From positions 1,798,001 through 1,862,000 of the forward strand of contig NZ_CP040882.1 of NCBI RefSeq assembly GCF_006337085.1: DNA of 64,000 nucleotides. The letters are read 5' to 3'. This DNA comes from Sutterella faecalis (lineage in GTDB: Bacteria > Pseudomonadota > Gammaproteobacteria > Burkholderiales > Burkholderiaceae_F). The notes under the pieces were generated by a model, which was given only the letters and a program-made list of their open reading frames with translations, searched no databases and was not told where the DNA came from. The translations under genes were made by a program, and so were the position numbers. Shown one piece after another: positions 26,340-35,788 of the stretch. Within the stretch, counting starts at the first letter, position 1. Every line of letters begins with the position of its first letter.

Positions 26340-26457
26340 TTCAAAAGAGATTGTCAGTGTGGCGTTATTGCCGCAAAAGTACAATTATAGAAGGGGCGGC
26401 CTCATGGCCGCTCTTGCCTTCTCTGCGATTTCCGAGTTCCATGCAGGCCTGATCTCC

Positions 26458-27699
26458 ATGCTCCGCGCCCTTTCGCTTTCGCTATTTCTTGCCGCCTCTG
26501 CAGGGCTTGTCCTCTGCGCCGGGGCGGCCTCTGCCGCCTCCGGCTCCGCCGCCACGGTGAAGCAGAAGGCGCGCGCAGAAAATCAGAAGGCGAATGTCGA
26601 AAAGCAGCTCTCCGACATGCAGAAGCGCCTTTCAGAGCGCGAAGCCGCGAGCGAAGCCGCCAACGACGAACTGCGCAAAGCCGATCAGGCAATCTCGGAC
26701 GCCAACCGGCGCTTGAGGAGCCTGAAGGGCGAACGGGAAAAAGTGGAGGCCCGGCTCGCCGAGCTCCGCAGCGACAGCCGAACGGTCGGAAGAGACCTTT
26801 CAGGCGCGGAAAAGCTTCTCGAGGACATCGTTCGCGCTCAGTACATTCATTCGCAGCGCCACTCCTGGCAGTCTCTGATCGAAGGCGGCAACCCCAACGA
26901 GCTGTCGCGCACCGCTGCAGAACTCCGCTACCTTTCGATTGCCCAGGTGCGCGCTGCAGACGCACTTGAAAAAGAACAATCCCGCATTGAGACCGTTTCT
27001 GAAGAAACGCGCGCACGCCGCACGGAATTGCAGCGCATCGCACGTGAAGAGGAATCCAACCGACGCGAGCTCCTCTCGGAAAAGCGTGATCGTCAGGAAG
27101 CCGTCAAGAAGCTGAAGCGCGACATTGAAACCCAGCAGGCAGCGATCGATAAACTCAAAAAAGACCAGACGCGCCTTGAAAACCTCGTTGCCGACATTGA
27201 CAAACGCCTTGAGCGCGAACGTGCGGCAGAGGAAGCCGCGAGAAAGCGTGAGGCAGCGCGACAGGCAAAAGCCAATGCAAAGCCGGTGGAACCGCTTGCA
27301 TCAGGCAATTTTGCGAAACTCAAGGGCCGCCTCATCAAGCCGGTTGCCGGACGCATTGCCGCCACCTTCGGCAGCCGTCGCACGGGGTCTGCGCTCTGGC
27401 AAGGTTTGCTTTTCCGAGCACCTGAAGGTGCAGAAGTGGCAGCCTGCGCTTCCGGCCGCGTCGTCTTTTCCGACTGGCTGCGCGGCTACGGCAACCTCAT
27501 CATCATTGATCACGGCAACACCTACATGTCGGTCTATGCCAATAATGAATCAATTCTCAAAAATGTCGGCGACCGCGTGAAGGCGGGGGAAACTGTCGCT
27601 ACCGTCGGCACCTCGGGCGCAAGCGATGAGCCGGGGCTTTACTTTGAAATCCGTTACAAGGGCAAGCCTATTAACCCTCAGCCTTGGCTTGCCAAATAA
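26458..27699 (+). CDS. envC: EnvC-like murein hydrolase activator (M23 domain)
   Basis: 413 residues from ATG 26458, which gives a conventional signal peptide (MLRALSLSLFLAASAGLVL). An in-frame ATG at 26404 has a better ribosome site (AGAAGGGG) and would add 18 residues. A long coiled coil (about residues 30-265) precedes a C-terminal LytM/M23 domain. In the LytM part the metal-ligand positions look incomplete (ATFGSRRTGSALWQGLLFRA lacks the first HxxxD ligands), which is typical of EnvC-type activators that stimulate amidases rather than cut. It precedes ctpA; FtsEX, its usual partner, is at 21-23 kb. Confidence 0.88.
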   Translation: MLRALSLSLFLAASAGLVLCAGAASAASGSAATVKQKARAENQKANVEKQLSDMQKRLSEREAASEAANDELRKADQAISDANRRLRSLKGEREKVEARLAELRSDSRTVGRDLSGAEKLLEDIVRAQYIHSQRHSWQSLIEGGNPNELSRTAAELRYLSIAQVRAADALEKEQSRIETVSEETRARRTELQRIAREEESNRRELLSEKRDRQEAVKKLKRDIETQQAAIDKLKKDQTRLENLVADIDKRLERERAAEEAARKREAARQAKANAKPVEPLASGNFAKLKGRLIKPVAGRIAATFGSRRTGSALWQGLLFRAPEGAEVAACASGRVVFSDWLRGYGNLIIIDHGNTYMSVYANNESILKNVGDRVKAGETVATVGTSGASDEPGLYFEIRYKGKPINPQPWLAK

Positions 27700-27786
27700 G
27701 CGAGAATTATCCGGCTGTGATGGTCACCTCAGGCGAGCAGTCCCCCTTCGGAAGCTGCCGCTCAGAAGAAAACAGAAAAATCAAGC

Positions 27787-29301
27787 ATGAAACTCCGTCT
27801 TCTTTCCCTTTTTGTTGCCGGCGCATGTGCCGGCGTTCTCGCCAGCGTCGGCTTTCAGGCCTATGCAGAGAAAAGCACTGCTGAAGGACTGCCGCTGCAG
27901 GAAATCCGCCAGTTCACGAGCGTCTTCAATGCCGTCAAGGACTACTATGTCGACGAGGTCAGCGATAAGGAGCTCCTTGAGTTTGCGGTCGAAGGCATGG
28001 TGAGCGGCCTTGATCCGCATTCAAACTTCCTCGATCCCAAGGGATTTGAGGACATGAATGAAGCCACGCACGGCGCTTTTGGCGGCCTCGGCATTGAGGT
28101 GACGAAAGATTCTGCCGGCGTGCGCGTGATTTCGCCCATTGACGATACCCCGGCAGCACGTGCTGGCATTCGAGCGGGCGACATCATTACCAAAATTGAC
28201 GGCGAGGCAACGGCGGACCTTCCGCTCGATGATGCCGTTAAGCTCATGCGCGGCGAACCCAAGACCAAGATTCGTCTTGAAGTCGCCCGCAAGGGCGAAA
28301 TGAAGCCTCTGCAGTTCACTCTTGAACGCGCAATGATCAAAACGCAGTCCGTGCGCATGAAGGAGCTCGCCGACGGCATCGGCTACATCCGCATTTCGCA
28401 GTTCCAGGAACGCACTGCGGAAGATCTTGCCGATAACCTCAATAAGCTCGAGAAGTCCGGACACCTTAAGGGACTCGTGCTCGACCTGCGCAATGACCCG
28501 GGCGGTCTTCTCCAGGCGGCCATCGGCGTCTGCGCGGCCTTCCTCCCGGCAAATTCCGACATTGTTTCGACGAAAGGACGAACGCCCCAGTCCGATTACG
28601 TCTTCAAAGCCGTTGAATCCGACTACCGCTCCGGCAATGCCGTGAAAGCACTCTCCGCGCTCACTCCCAAGGCGAAGACGGTTCCGATCGTCGTGCTCAT
28701 CAATTCGTCCTCCGCCTCCGCTTCCGAAATCGTTGCCGGCGCCCTTCAGGACCACAAGCGCGCGACGATTCTCGGCGACCGCTCCTTCGGCAAGGGTTCC
28801 GTTCAGACGATTCTGCCGATGACGTTCGGCGACAAAACGGTTGCGGTGAAGCTGACGACTGCCCGCTACTACACGCCTTCCGGGCGCTCCATCCAGGCGC
28901 GCGGCATTGAACCGGATCTCTATGTCGACGATACGCCCAAGGGCAACTATCCGACCTTCCAGGTCCGTGAGGCAGACCTTGCGCACCACCTTGCCAACCA
29001 GCAGAAAAATGCCAAGGAGGAGGACAGCCTTCCCTATGACGACAACGACGCCGTAAAGTCCCCCGACTGGACGTATACCTTCGGAGACGACAAGGACTGG
29101 CAGCTCACCCAGGCCCTCAATCAGCTCAAGGGTGCCAAGGTTGAACTCTCCAAATACCGCGGCCAGCCTGTCTCCGTCGTGAAGAAGCTCCGCGAAGAAG
29201 AGCGCCAGAAGGAAAAGGCGAAGGAAGCGCTCGAAAAGAAGTCCGACGCCGCTCAAACCACTGAAGCAGGCAAGAAGGCAGAGGAGAAATCTGCCCACTA
29301 A
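27787..29301 (+). CDS. ctpA: Carboxyl-terminal processing protease CtpA (S41)
   Basis: 504 residues: signal peptide or anchor (MKLRLLSLFVAGACAGVLA), PDZ domain (around GIEVTKDSAGVRVISPIDD to GDIITKIDG), and the tail-specific protease core with the catalytic Ser in SSASASEIVAGALQDH and Lys in GDRSFGKGSVQT. It degrades or trims periplasmic proteins. The C-terminal ~35 residues are Lys/Glu/Ala rich. It lies between the EnvC-like gene and a moeB/thiF-family gene, a familiar betaproteobacterial order but without the gpmA that often heads it. Confidence 0.94.
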   Translation: MKLRLLSLFVAGACAGVLASVGFQAYAEKSTAEGLPLQEIRQFTSVFNAVKDYYVDEVSDKELLEFAVEGMVSGLDPHSNFLDPKGFEDMNEATHGAFGGLGIEVTKDSAGVRVISPIDDTPAARAGIRAGDIITKIDGEATADLPLDDAVKLMRGEPKTKIRLEVARKGEMKPLQFTLERAMIKTQSVRMKELADGIGYIRISQFQERTAEDLADNLNKLEKSGHLKGLVLDLRNDPGGLLQAAIGVCAAFLPANSDIVSTKGRTPQSDYVFKAVESDYRSGNAVKALSALTPKAKTVPIVVLINSSSASASEIVAGALQDHKRATILGDRSFGKGSVQTILPMTFGDKTVAVKLTTARYYTPSGRSIQARGIEPDLYVDDTPKGNYPTFQVREADLAHHLANQQKNAKEEDSLPYDDNDAVKSPDWTYTFGDDKDWQLTQALNQLKGAKVELSKYRGQPVSVVKKLREEERQKEKAKEALEKKSDAAQTTEAGKKAEEKSAH

Positions 29302-29316
29302 CCCATTGTCATTCAT

Positions 29317-29364
29317 AGGAAAGAGCCGCACCGCCCTATCGCGCGATGCGGCTCTTCCTTTCAG
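29317..29364 (+). terminator. Terminator after ctpA
   Basis: GGAAAGAGCCGCA pairs with TGCGGCTCTTCC (one bulged A), followed by TTTC. It lies directly before the moeB-like gene. Confidence 0.55.
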
Positions 29365-29384
29365 AACAAAGAGGATTGGCCCTT

Positions 29385-30161
29385 ATGCCCATTACTGACC
29401 ACGATCGCTTCGACGCGCTGCGGGAACGCCTTTCGCGCCAGATGTTGATTTCCGGATTCGGAGAGGAAGGCCAAAAAAAGATTATTGCCGCCCGCTTTCT
29501 CGTCATCGGTGCCGGCGGACTTGGTTCTCCGGCGCTCCTTTATCTTGCATCAGCCGGCGCCTGCCACATCACCATCGTCGACCCCGACGAGGTATCGGAA
29601 AACAATCTCTCTCGCCAGATCCTCCACGAAAGCGCCTCCATCGGCTGCAATAAGGCTCAAAACGCCGCTCGGGAGCTCCTGCGCTGGAATCCGCAGATTG
29701 AGGTTCGCGCCGTTATGAAGCGCATGAATTCTGCAGAAGACCTGACTCCTCTCGTAAAGGAAGCCGATATCGTCCTCGACTGCTCGGATAACCTTGCCAC
29801 CCGGCAGCTCGTCAATCGCGTATGCCTGGCAGAAAAGAAGCCGCTTGTCTTCGCAGCCGCCGTAAAAATGAGCGGACAGGTGACCGTCTTTGACTTTCGG
29901 GATCCCGACTCGCCCTGCTACCGATGCCTCTTCGATGAAGACGATGCCGCCAATGACGAAAAAGCCTCGACCTTAGGCGTTTTCTCGGGCCTCACGGGAA
30001 CGATAGGGCTTCTGCAGGCGACGGAGGCGCTTAAACTCGCCGCAGGCTTCGGCAAGCCCCTCGTGCGGCGGCTTCTCATGGTCGACCTCTTCGGCATGGA
30101 AATGACTGAATTGACCTATAAGCGCAGAAGAGCATGCCCCTGCTGCGGCAAAGCGCATTAA
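29385..30161 (+). CDS. MoeB/ThiF/HesA-family adenylyltransferase
   Basis: 258 residues from ATG 29385 (GAGGA ribosome site). It has the E1-like nucleotide fold (VIGAGGLGSPALLYLASAG), the Arg finger region NNLSRQILH and two CxxC zinc motifs (SPCYRCLFD and ACPCCG). These enzymes adenylate the C terminus of MoaD or ThiS for sulfur transfer in molybdopterin or thiamine synthesis. No rhodanese domain is attached, and no ThiS/MoaD partner is nearby, so MoeB versus ThiF cannot be decided from this window. Confidence 0.9.
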   Translation: MPITDHDRFDALRERLSRQMLISGFGEEGQKKIIAARFLVIGAGGLGSPALLYLASAGACHITIVDPDEVSENNLSRQILHESASIGCNKAQNAARELLRWNPQIEVRAVMKRMNSAEDLTPLVKEADIVLDCSDNLATRQLVNRVCLAEKKPLVFAAAVKMSGQVTVFDFRDPDSPCYRCLFDEDDAANDEKASTLGVFSGLTGTIGLLQATEALKLAAGFGKPLVRRLLMVDLFGMEMTELTYKRRRACPCCGKAH

Positions 30162-30176
30162 AACCATTCAAGAGCC

Positions 30177-30206
30177 AGGCCGCCCTTCAAGCGAAAGGCG
30201 GCCTTT
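30177..30206. terminator. Hairpin terminator between convergent moeB-like gene and sppA
   Basis: AGGCCGCC (30177-30184) and GGCGGCCT (30197-30204) form an eight-pair stem. Followed by TTTA on the plus strand; likely serves both genes. Confidence 0.6.
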
Positions 30207-30221
30207 ACGTCGGGCGAATGG

Positions 30222-32045
30222 TCAGATGCCTTCGGGCACTTCAGACCAGGCAAGCACGCGACCGGACTTCAAAAGTGCTTCAAGCCGCTGCCACTCTGAC
30301 TCTGGAATCTTTCCCGGCAGAAAAGCCATTTTCCAGGAAACGCTCTTCGGGACCACAGCAAAGACCTCGCCGGAAAGCTTTGCCATCAGCGCCGACATCC
30401 CGTCAGGCTCTGCGTCAAAGTAGCGCACCGGCGCATCGTCAGGAAGCTCGGCAAGCTGACGAGCCACCTTGACCGCATCCGACAAGTCGCCCAGGCTGTC
30501 GACAAGCCCGTGCTCGAGTGCCTGAGCTCCCGTCCAGACCCGACCCTGAGCCACCTTTTCAATTTCGGCTTCCGTTCGTCCGCGGCTTTTTGCCGCAAGT
30601 GCCTTGAAGCGGTCATAAACACGCTCAACTCCGGAACGCAGAATGGCGCTTTCAGCGTCATTAGGCCGATGCAGGGGCGAACCGAATTCCGCAAGCTCTC
30701 CAGTGCGGTATCCGTCTCTGCCGATATCGAATTCGGCGAGCAGACCTTCCGCATCAGGGATCACCGAGAAGACGCCGATCGATCCGGTAAGCGTCAGCGG
30801 ATCCGCGATGATGCGCTCTGCGCCGAGACTGATCCAATAGCCTCCGGAAGCCGCCGTATCGCCCATGCTCGCCACCACGTGAATGCCCTTAGCCCTGATC
30901 GACGCAAGCTTTTCCCGAATGGCCTCTGCCGCAATGGCGTCTCCCCCCGGACTCGAAATGCGCAGCACCAGAGCGCGCGTACCCGGCGTCTTGGCGGCCC
31001 GGTCAAGACGATCGCAGAGCTCTTCGGGCGAGATCCCTGAGGCTCCACCAGAGCTGATCGTACCCTCGGCAAAAACGACGGCCACGCCGCTGTCGGAAGC
31101 ATCAGGAAGGTCTGTCGCGTTGAGATAATCGAGATAATCGATGCGCTTCAGCTTCGTCTTGTCCCCGCCTTCCGCAAAGCGCTTCGCGAGCTTCTCTTCA
31201 AATTCTTCTTCTGTCAGAAGATCCGTGACAAATCCGGAAGTCTTAAGAAACTCCGCGGGATCTTCCCCCTCGTTAAGCCTGGCGGGGAGCGCTTTGAGAT
31301 ATTTCTCAACTGCCCCCGGCATCAGGCCGCGGGCTTTTTCAATATCCCCCGTCAGCCCCTGCCAAGATGCGTCTATCCAACTCTTCTGGGCCTCAAGGTT
31401 TTCCTTGGAAGGCGCATTGCTGGTGAAAATTTCCGGCGCACTCTTGAAGGCTCCCGCCTTATAGACGGAAACGCCGATTCCAACGTGTTCGAGGAGCCTG
31501 CCCCAATAGAGATTTGCGCCCGAAAGCCCTCGCAGCATGACGAGTCCCATCGGATGAAGCGAAATTTCATCCGCATGAACCGCCGCGGCATACTGCCCCT
31601 GGCTGAAGCTTTCGGACCAGGCATAAACCGGTCTGCCCGTCACGCTCTTAAATCGCTCAACGGCATTGCCGATCGTTCTCGCGGAAGCGAGGCCGATCCG
31701 GGTCAGGTCGCCCGTCACGATTTCAACGCCCGCAATATCCGGATCCTTTGCAGCGCGGTCAAGCGCCTCAACAACATCGATCAGCCGCGTCGATTCCGTG
31801 CCCTTGCCGGTAAGAAGCCTCATGTCTGCCGAGAGGAGTCTCATGGGATCCGACTCAACAATAGGGCCCCGCAGATCAAGCACCATTACCGTACGGGGAC
31901 CTATGGCCGGAGCCTCAGGCTCCGACCAATACCACAGGCCCGCCGCAAGTATGAGGATGCCGTAAAAGACCACATTAAGGACAAGCCGTCGAAGAAAGTC
32001 GAGGCACCGTCCGATCCAGCGTAAAAATTGCATCTTTATTCTCAA
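30222..32045 (-). CDS. sppA: Signal peptide peptidase SppA, 67K type
   Basis: 607 residues, the length of the double-domain E. coli type. A membrane anchor (LVLNVVFYGILILAAGLWYW) follows the N terminus. The N-terminal half carries the putative catalytic Lys in YKAGAFKSAPEIF, and the C-terminal half has ISSPGGDAIAAEAI and the nucleophile Ser in TAASGGYWISLGA. SppA degrades cleaved signal peptides in the inner membrane. The start overlaps the stop of the HAD gene by four bases. A second in-frame Met is at codon 5. Confidence 0.93.
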   Translation of the reverse strand: MRIKMQFLRWIGRCLDFLRRLVLNVVFYGILILAAGLWYWSEPEAPAIGPRTVMVLDLRGPIVESDPMRLLSADMRLLTGKGTESTRLIDVVEALDRAAKDPDIAGVEIVTGDLTRIGLASARTIGNAVERFKSVTGRPVYAWSESFSQGQYAAAVHADEISLHPMGLVMLRGLSGANLYWGRLLEHVGIGVSVYKAGAFKSAPEIFTSNAPSKENLEAQKSWIDASWQGLTGDIEKARGLMPGAVEKYLKALPARLNEGEDPAEFLKTSGFVTDLLTEEEFEEKLAKRFAEGGDKTKLKRIDYLDYLNATDLPDASDSGVAVVFAEGTISSGGASGISPEELCDRLDRAAKTPGTRALVLRISSPGGDAIAAEAIREKLASIRAKGIHVVASMGDTAASGGYWISLGAERIIADPLTLTGSIGVFSVIPDAEGLLAEFDIGRDGYRTGELAEFGSPLHRPNDAESAILRSGVERVYDRFKALAAKSRGRTEAEIEKVAQGRVWTGAQALEHGLVDSLGDLSDAVKVARQLAELPDDAPVRYFDAEPDGMSALMAKLSGEVFAVVPKSVSWKMAFLPGKIPESEWQRLEALLKSGRVLAWSEVPEGI

Positions 32046-32830
32046 ATGCGCCCGATGCGGCGCAAAAGCTCTTCAACATTGCAAACAACGAGATCGATGG
32101 CAGGATGAGCCATCGGCGCATTCCAGGGCATGCGCAGGCCGGCATGGCGGCGTCTCATGCCGATGCACCAGACGGTCCGCATTCCGGCGAGCTTCGCTGC
32201 TCTGAGGTTGAGAAGACTGTCGTCGACCAGAACTGCATCCCGGGACTTTACGCCCAACCGCGCGGCAAGCGCCTTCATCATTGCTACCGACGGTTTCGGA
32301 CGCCAGTCTCCGAAGAGCCGCATGTCTGAACTCGTCACTTCAAGATCAAAGAAGCCTTTGAGCCCGATCGCGGGCAGTATCGCGTCAGCGTAATTTCTCG
32401 GTCCGTTCGTCATCAGCACGCGTCTGCCGGGAAACTTTGAAAGCACGGCTCGCATGGATTTCAGGCCCGTGAGATAGGGGGCATAGTCAAAATCGTGCAC
32501 TGCGGGCAGAAACACTCGCGGATCCACGCCGTGGCATCGCCAGAGGCCGATGAATGTCGACCCGTAGGTACGCCAGTAGTACTCACGAAGAAAGTTGGCT
32601 TTCTCTCGACTAAACCCCATACGGCGGATGAGGAAGTCGTTCATGAGAACGTGCACCTCATCCAGGATCCCTGCGGACGATGCGAGGAGCGTATCGTCCA
32701 TATCGAAGATCCAGACACGCGGCTGAGAATGCAAAAACGGCACGGTTCCCGAAAGTGCGGGCTCAGTCCGTGCCGTCATGCATTGTGCGCGATCGCTGCG
32801 GCGTCCGTCAGGGAAACGTCGCTCGCGCAC
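32042..32830 (-). CDS. HAD-family pyrimidine 5'-nucleotidase-like hydrolase
   Basis: 262 residues if the GTG at 32830 is used; GGAG lies eight bases upstream of it and it is just two bases after the dksA stop, suggesting coupling. An ATG at 32779 would shorten it by 17. HAD motifs: FDMDDTLLASS (nucleophile Asp), VLMTNGPRNYA, and VLVDDSLLNLRAA. The arrangement is like the yeast Sdt1/bacterial pyrimidine 5'-nucleotidase group that dephosphorylates UMP/CMP. The exact substrate is inferred from family resemblance. Confidence 0.85.
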   Translation of the reverse strand: MRERRFPDGRRSDRAQCMTARTEPALSGTVPFLHSQPRVWIFDMDDTLLASSAGILDEVHVLMNDFLIRRMGFSREKANFLREYYWRTYGSTFIGLWRCHGVDPRVFLPAVHDFDYAPYLTGLKSMRAVLSKFPGRRVLMTNGPRNYADAILPAIGLKGFFDLEVTSSDMRLFGDWRPKPSVAMMKALAARLGVKSRDAVLVDDSLLNLRAAKLAGMRTVWCIGMRRRHAGLRMPWNAPMAHPAIDLVVCNVEELLRRIGRI

Positions 32831-32832
32831 GA

Positions 32833-33252
32833 TCAGTCTCCGTACATCTTCTGCTTGAGCTCGCGGCGCTGCTGAGCCTCGAGCGAAAGCGTGGCCGTCG
32901 GACGCGCCATCAGACGGGCTACGCCGATCGGATCACCCGTTTCCTCGCAGTAGCCGTAATCACCGTCATCAATTCGCTTGATGGCAGCCTGCACCTTCTT
33001 GAGCAGCTTGCGTTCGCGGTCGCGGGTGCGCAGCTCAAGCGCGTGCTCTTCCTCAATCGTCGCACGGTCCGCCGGATCCGGAACAACAGTCGTCTCGCGC
33101 AGATTGACCGTCGTCTGGTCGGCATTTGCGCGCAGCTCGCGCTCCATGTCCGAAAGACGGCGCCGGAAAAACTCAAGCTGTTCGTCGTTCATGTAGTCGT
33201 CGTCAGACATCTTGAGGATTTCTTCCGCGGTAAGTCCCTTTTTGGTGCCCAT
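32833..33252 (-). CDS. dksA: RNA polymerase-binding transcription factor DksA
   Basis: 139 residues from ATG 33252 with AGGAAA upstream; an extra 32-codon in-frame extension upstream is not DksA-like. The coiled coil with its acidic tip (VVPDPADRATIEEEHALELR) and the C-terminal YGYCEETGDPIGVARL are visible. DksA works with ppGpp to switch transcription at rRNA and amino-acid promoters. Only one of the four zinc-finger cysteines is kept (Cys, then Glu-Thr; later Ser and Ala), so it probably does not bind zinc, as in some other proteobacterial DksAs. cobW follows upstream on the same strand. Confidence 0.94.
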   Translation of the reverse strand: MGTKKGLTAEEILKMSDDDYMNDEQLEFFRRRLSDMERELRANADQTTVNLRETTVVPDPADRATIEEEHALELRTRDRERKLLKKVQAAIKRIDDGDYGYCEETGDPIGVARLMARPTATLSLEAQQRRELKQKMYGD

Positions 33253-33397
33253 GTTCTTATTTCCTGTGAATTCAGCCCCGATCTTTCCGGCTTTGTTGTT
33301 GAGCCGCCTCGTCGCATTACTAGCGAAAGTTGGGAAACTTGACTTCAAATCTCCCGGCCTTCAGGATCGGTTCCTTAGGGTAGGAAAGCGTTATACC

Positions 33398-33441
33398 GAA
33401 AAAATCCCGCTTCTGCCACTCAAGAGAAGCGGGATTTTTTT
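33398..33441. terminator. Bidirectional terminator after the cobW gene
   Basis: AAAATCCCGCTTCT (near 33399-33413) pairs with AGAAGCGGGATTTT (33424-33438), flanked by T-runs on both strands. It ends the minus-strand CobW gene transcript before the dksA promoter region. Confidence 0.85.
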
Positions 33442-33476
33442 GAGGAAATTCAGTAAATCTTTTTTAGCGCTGAATC

Positions 33477-34472
33477 TCAGGCCAGACAGGTGTCAAGCCC
33501 CTTGCGGATGGCCTCTTCCGGAAGGTTGCGCCCGATGAAGACAAGCTTCGAGAAAGGCTTGCGGTCTCCCCAGGGTCCGAGGACGTCCGAAACGGCAAGC
33601 ATGTGCACCCCCTGAAAGACGACCCTGCGGTCAACGTCCTTAAAGTACAGGATGCCCTTATAGCGAAGCATATCCGGTCCGTAAACACTCGTAAGCGACA
33701 TGATGTAGCGTTCAAGCTTCATCGGGTCAAAAGGCTTTTCAGAGTCGTAGACAAACGTATGAATGTCATCATTGTGATGATGGTGATGGTGGTCGTCCAC
33801 AAAGAAATTGGGATCCACATCGAGCACATCATTCATGTTGAAGCCCGAAATGTTGAGGACGACGTCCACAGGGCACTTCCCCATATCGACGCGGCGGATG
33901 GGTGCACGGGCATTCATGCTACGAAGCCGTGATTCAAGCGCCTCAAGTTCTGCAGGGGTCACCAGATCGCACTTCGAAACGAGAATGCGGTCGGCAAAGC
34001 CCACCTGATCACGGGCATTGGCTTCATCATCGAGCGTTTTCGCGCCGTATTTGGCATCAACCACCGTTACGATGCCGTCAAGACGGAAGAAAGGCGCAAC
34101 GGCGTCATCCATGAAAAAGGTCTGAGCGACAGGACCGGGATTCGCCACGCCGGACGTTTCGAGCACGACATAGTCAAAATCAATCTCGCCGCGATCACGC
34201 TTCAGACGCAGGTTGGTAAGCACGCGCGAGAGATCCCCTCGAATCGTGCAGCAGACGCAGCCGTTATTCATGCTGACGATCTGCTCCTTCTGTTCGGTCA
34301 CGAGAAGATCATTGTCGATATTTTCCGTACCGAACTCATTTTCAATGATCGCGATCTTGAACTGATGATTCTCCTTGAGAATCCTGTTGAGCAGCGTCGT
34401 TTTCCCGGCGCCGAGGAAACCCGTCAGAATGGTTACCGGGATTTCCGGTTCCTGTGGTTCTTCAACAACCAT
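33477..34472 (-). CDS. CobW/COG0523 G3E GTPase
   Basis: 331 residues. The P-loop GFLGAGKTTLLNRIL, the metal motif GCVCCTIRGDL (CxCC) and a guanine motif variant SKCD are present; the C-terminal CobW domain follows. Between the domains lies a metal-binding loop DDHHHHHHNDD with six consecutive histidines. COG0523 proteins deliver zinc, nickel or cobalt to client enzymes; the His loop and lack of nearby cobalamin genes favour zinc or nickel. In Burkholderiales it is commonly next to dksA. Confidence 0.9.
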   Translation of the reverse strand: MVVEEPQEPEIPVTILTGFLGAGKTTLLNRILKENHQFKIAIIENEFGTENIDNDLLVTEQKEQIVSMNNGCVCCTIRGDLSRVLTNLRLKRDRGEIDFDYVVLETSGVANPGPVAQTFFMDDAVAPFFRLDGIVTVVDAKYGAKTLDDEANARDQVGFADRILVSKCDLVTPAELEALESRLRSMNARAPIRRVDMGKCPVDVVLNISGFNMNDVLDVDPNFFVDDHHHHHHNDDIHTFVYDSEKPFDPMKLERYIMSLTSVYGPDMLRYKGILYFKDVDRRVVFQGVHMLAVSDVLGPWGDRKPFSKLVFIGRNLPEEAIRKGLDTCLA

Positions 34473-34499
34473 TTGTCTTATCCTCCATTGTCCATAATC

Positions 34500-34536
34500 G
34501 AAAAAAGGAGCGTGCTTTTTCCTCAGCGCGCTCCTC
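34500..34536 (-). terminator. Terminator after rlmI
   Basis: On the minus strand AGGAGCGCGC pairs with GCACGCTCCT (one mismatch), followed by six T's (34506-34501). Confidence 0.75.
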
Positions 34537-34554
34537 TTTCAGCTTAGAGACTTG

Positions 34555-35760
34555 TCAGGGCCGCACCGCGAGGCGCATGCCCTTCAGATATTCGCCTTCC
34601 GGGCAAGTCATCAAAAGCGGATGATCCGCTCCCGCACCAAAACGCCCGGTTGCCCAGGCATTGAGTCCGGAATCAATCACTGCTCCCGCAACAATCTTTT
34701 GGAAAAGATCCACATCGATTGCCCCGGAACAGGAGAACGTAAAGAGTTCGCCGCCCGGCTGAAGGAGTCTCAGACCGTTGAGGTTGATGTCCTTATAGGC
34801 CCTGGCCGCGCGTTCCACATGATAGTGGCTGGACGCAAACTTGGGCGGATCAAGAATCACCAGATCGAAATGCTCGCCCGCGTCGCGAAGCCGTCTGAGG
34901 CAGGAAAAGACATCTTCGCACACCCATTCGGCCTTGCCGGCAAAGCCATTGCGCGCAGCATTGGCCTTTGCCATCTCAAGCGCCTCTTCGGAGGAATCGA
35001 CGGAGACCACCTCTTCCGCTCCGCCCTTAAGGAGCGCAAGCGAAAAGCCGCCCGTGTAGCAGAAGCAATTGAGCGCGCGCATGCCGCGTCCGTGAATCCG
35101 GCGGAATTCCTGAGCCGCGGTCTGAGCCGTGAGACGACTCTCACGCTGATCGATATAAAAGCCCGTCTTGTGTCCGATGCGGCAGTCAACGCCGTAGCGC
35201 ACGCCGTCTTCAACCACTTCAATAGCTTCGGGCGGATTTTCCCCTGCGAGGAGTTCGGAGCGGACTTCGAGACCTTCACGACGACGCGTGGCGGCGTCCG
35301 ATCGATCGTAAATGCCGCGGGCACCCGTTGCCTCCATCAGGAGACGGCCCAAAAGCGGACGATAGGCTTCAACGCCGGCAGACTGGAATTGCGTCACAAG
35401 CCAGTCGCCATACTGGTCGACGATCAATCCGGGAAGCCCGTCGGCTTCGCCGAAAATCAGGCGAATTGCGTTCGTACGGTTCCGGAGAGGCTCGCGAAAG
35501 AGAATGGCTTCCCGCACCTTCCGCTCAAACCACGCGTCATCAATGACTTCATCTTCGCGATAGGACCAGCAGCGTGCTCTCAGCGTGGACGCGGGAGAAT
35601 ATGCCGCCCAGGCAAGGAAACGCCCGTCGCGCGAAAGCACTCGAACCGTATCTCCAGGCATGGGCTTTCCGACCACACGCTCAACTGCGGTGTCATATAC
35701 CCAGGGATGCCGGCGAAGAAGGGACTTCTCCTTGCCCTTTTTCAAAATAAGGTCTGACAT
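34555..35760 (-). CDS. rlmI: 23S rRNA (cytosine1962-C5)-methyltransferase-like RlmI
   Basis: 401 residues. An N-terminal PUA-like domain (RHPWVYDTAVERV; GDTVRVLSRDGRFLAWAAY) is followed by a SAM-dependent methyltransferase (LNCFCYTGGFSLALLKGGA; VILDPPKFA). RlmI forms m5C at 23S position 1962. The catalytic cysteine is in the FSCSGAIDVDLF segment. It sits between dapF and cobW on the minus strand. An equally long open frame on the opposite strand is a composition shadow. Confidence 0.92.
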   Translation of the reverse strand: MSDLILKKGKEKSLLRRHPWVYDTAVERVVGKPMPGDTVRVLSRDGRFLAWAAYSPASTLRARCWSYREDEVIDDAWFERKVREAILFREPLRNRTNAIRLIFGEADGLPGLIVDQYGDWLVTQFQSAGVEAYRPLLGRLLMEATGARGIYDRSDAATRRREGLEVRSELLAGENPPEAIEVVEDGVRYGVDCRIGHKTGFYIDQRESRLTAQTAAQEFRRIHGRGMRALNCFCYTGGFSLALLKGGAEEVVSVDSSEEALEMAKANAARNGFAGKAEWVCEDVFSCLRRLRDAGEHFDLVILDPPKFASSHYHVERAARAYKDINLNGLRLLQPGGELFTFSCSGAIDVDLFQKIVAGAVIDSGLNAWATGRFGAGADHPLLMTCPEGEYLKGMRLAVRP

Positions 35761-35788
35761 TTTTTAATTTCCAGGTTCAATCGCCAAA

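Noticed and set aside
26640..27250. CRISPR-like or tandem repeat in the envC region
   Set aside because: The repeat look comes from coiled-coil codons; spacing and sequence are irregular.
34552..35757. 401-codon plus-strand frame opposite rlmI
   Set aside because: It mirrors rlmI codon for codon in antisense; rlmI has clear methyltransferase motifs, and the frame lacks a family signature. High GC third positions make such shadows common.
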